A stretch of DNA of 22,965 bases, from positions 1 through 22,965 of the forward strand of contig JANXRI010000334.1 of assembly GCA_025353085.1 (NCBI GenBank), read 5' to 3'. The notes under the pieces are model-generated. The model made no database searches, was not told where the DNA came from, and worked only from the letters and a program-made list of their open reading frames with translations. The stretch is from Betaproteobacteria bacterium (GTDB lineage: Bacteria > Pseudomonadota > Gammaproteobacteria > Burkholderiales > SG8-41). This document shows positions 22,135 through 22,965 of the stretch, piece after piece. The first letter of the stretch is position 1. Each line of letters opens with the position of its first letter. Made by a program: the position numbers and the translations under genes.

Positions 22135-22965
22135 ATGACTCTGACCGAACTGCGATACATCGTGGCGCTCGCGCGCGAACGCCACTTCGGCCGCGCCGCC
22201 GCGAAATGTTTCGTCAGTCAGCCGACCTTGTCGGTCGCCATCAAGAAGCTCGAAGAAGAGCTCGGTGTCACACTATTCGAACGTCATCCGTCGGACGTCA
22301 GCGTCACGCCATTAGGCGCCCGCATCATCGAACAGGCGCAGCGCGTGCTCGAAGAAACCGCCACCATCAAGCAGCTTGCCGCGCACGGCAAAGACCAGCT
22401 TGCAACACCGCTGCGCGTTGGCGCGATTTACACGGTTGGGCCCTATCTGTTGCCGCAGCTGATACCCGCCATGCACAAGCGCGCGCCGGGCATGCCGCTC
22501 CTGCTGCAGGAAAATTACACCGTCAAGCTCGGCGAGTTGTTGCGCAGCGGCGAGCTCGATGTCGCCATCCTGTCCCTGCCGTTTGCCGACGCCGGAATTT
22601 TGACGCAGGCCGTCTATGACGAGCCGTTCCGCGTCGTCATGCCGGCCGGTCATGCGTGGAGCAGCAAGACCAAGATTTCCGCCGCGCAACTCTGCAATGA
22701 AACTTTGCTCCTGCTTGGCGCGGGCAATTGTTTTCGCGATCAGGTGCTGCAGACCTGCCCGCGTACGCGCGGCCCCGGCATAAGCAATATGCAGCAGGCG
22801 CTCGAAGGCAGTTCGCTCGAGACCATCCGGCATATGGTCGCCTCGGGTGCCGGCATTACAGTGCTGCCGTCGACTGCAGCAGAAAGCAAGTCGGCGGCGA
22901 GCCGGCTGGTTGTCATCAAGCCATTCAGCGCGCCGCAACCCAGTCGCCGCATCGTTCTCGCCTGG
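22135..22965 (+). CDS. oxyR: OxyR-like LysR regulator, C-terminus beyond the window
   Basis: An open frame of 277 codons runs from ATG 22135 to the window edge without a stop. The N-terminal helix-turn-helix (about 3-60) contains the LysR pattern HFGRAAAKCFVSQPTLSVAIKKLE in two parts around residue 25. The ligand domain carries Cys199 and Cys208 in GAGNCFRDQVLQTC, the same positions and spacing as the peroxide-sensing pair of E. coli OxyR. The segment LLRSGELDVAILSLPF (136-150) also fits. It is thus likely a hydrogen peroxide-responsive activator. About 30 residues are missing compared with the usual length of about 305. No ribosome site is seen, and 51 nt separate it from the Bug-type gene. 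Confidence 0.9.
   Translation, partial: MTLTELRYIVALARERHFGRAAAKCFVSQPTLSVAIKKLEEELGVTLFERHPSDVSVTPLGARIIEQAQRVLEETATIKQLAAHGKDQLATPLRVGAIYTVGPYLLPQLIPAMHKRAPGMPLLLQENYTVKLGELLRSGELDVAILSLPFADAGILTQAVYDEPFRVVMPAGHAWSSKTKISAAQLCNETLLLLGAGNCFRDQVLQTCPRTRGPGISNMQQALEGSSLETIRHMVASGAGITVLPSTAAESKSAASRLVVIKPFSAPQPSRRIVLAW

Noticed and set aside
1..22965. tRNA, rRNA, CRISPR array, prophage or insertion sequence
   Set aside because: No cloverleaf, regularly spaced repeats, transposase or integrase motif was seen while reading both strands.

Overview
The window looks like a GC-rich betaproteobacterial chromosome, probably Burkholderiales or Nitrosomonadales. This is inferred from the dense GC-rich coding, a Bug/TctC-type solute receptor beside a beta-hydroxyacid dehydrogenase, an OxyR-type regulator, and an aryl-polyene locus. 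No rRNA, tRNA, CRISPR array, insertion sequence or phage gene was seen.

The left edge (1-2536, minus strand) carries the N-terminal 571 codons of an AsmA-family protein, which runs off the window, and an OmpA-domain envelope protein followed by a clear intrinsic terminator. A gene-free divergent region (2537-3076) separates these from the main locus.

The core (3077-18411) is a xanthomonadin-like aryl-polyene pigment locus made of two convergent operons. The plus-strand operon has 13 tightly packed genes, many with ATGA or GTGA overlaps. In order they are: acyl carrier protein, small membrane protein, aromatic-acid:ACP ligase, FabA/Z-type dehydratase, LpxL-type acyltransferase, LolA-like carrier, MMPL exporter, alpha/beta hydrolase, polysaccharide deacetylase, ketosynthase, short KS-like chain-length-factor candidate, second hotdog dehydratase and FabG-type ketoreductase. 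The minus-strand operon has four genes: flavin-dependent halogenase, XanB2/Hyg5-type chorismatase, PlsC-type acyltransferase and GT2 glycosyltransferase. The last genes of the two operons overlap tail-to-tail by 20 nt.

The inferred pathway runs as follows. Chorismatase makes hydroxybenzoate from chorismate, and the ligase loads it on the ACP. KS and CLF, ketoreductase and the two dehydratases extend it to a conjugated polyene. The halogenase may halogenate the ring or chain. Acyltransferases and the glycosyltransferase attach it to a lipid or sugar carrier, and the LolA-like and MMPL proteins move it to the outer membrane. The deacetylase and hydrolase are less easily explained and may modify or release the carrier.

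The right part holds a cbpA-cbpM co-chaperone pair (minus), a 324-bp gene-free stretch with a long inverted-repeat element, a beta-hydroxyacid dehydrogenase (minus), a divergent Bug-type periplasmic binding protein preceded by a possible 19-codon leader ORF, and the first 277 codons of an OxyR-like regulator that runs off the right edge.
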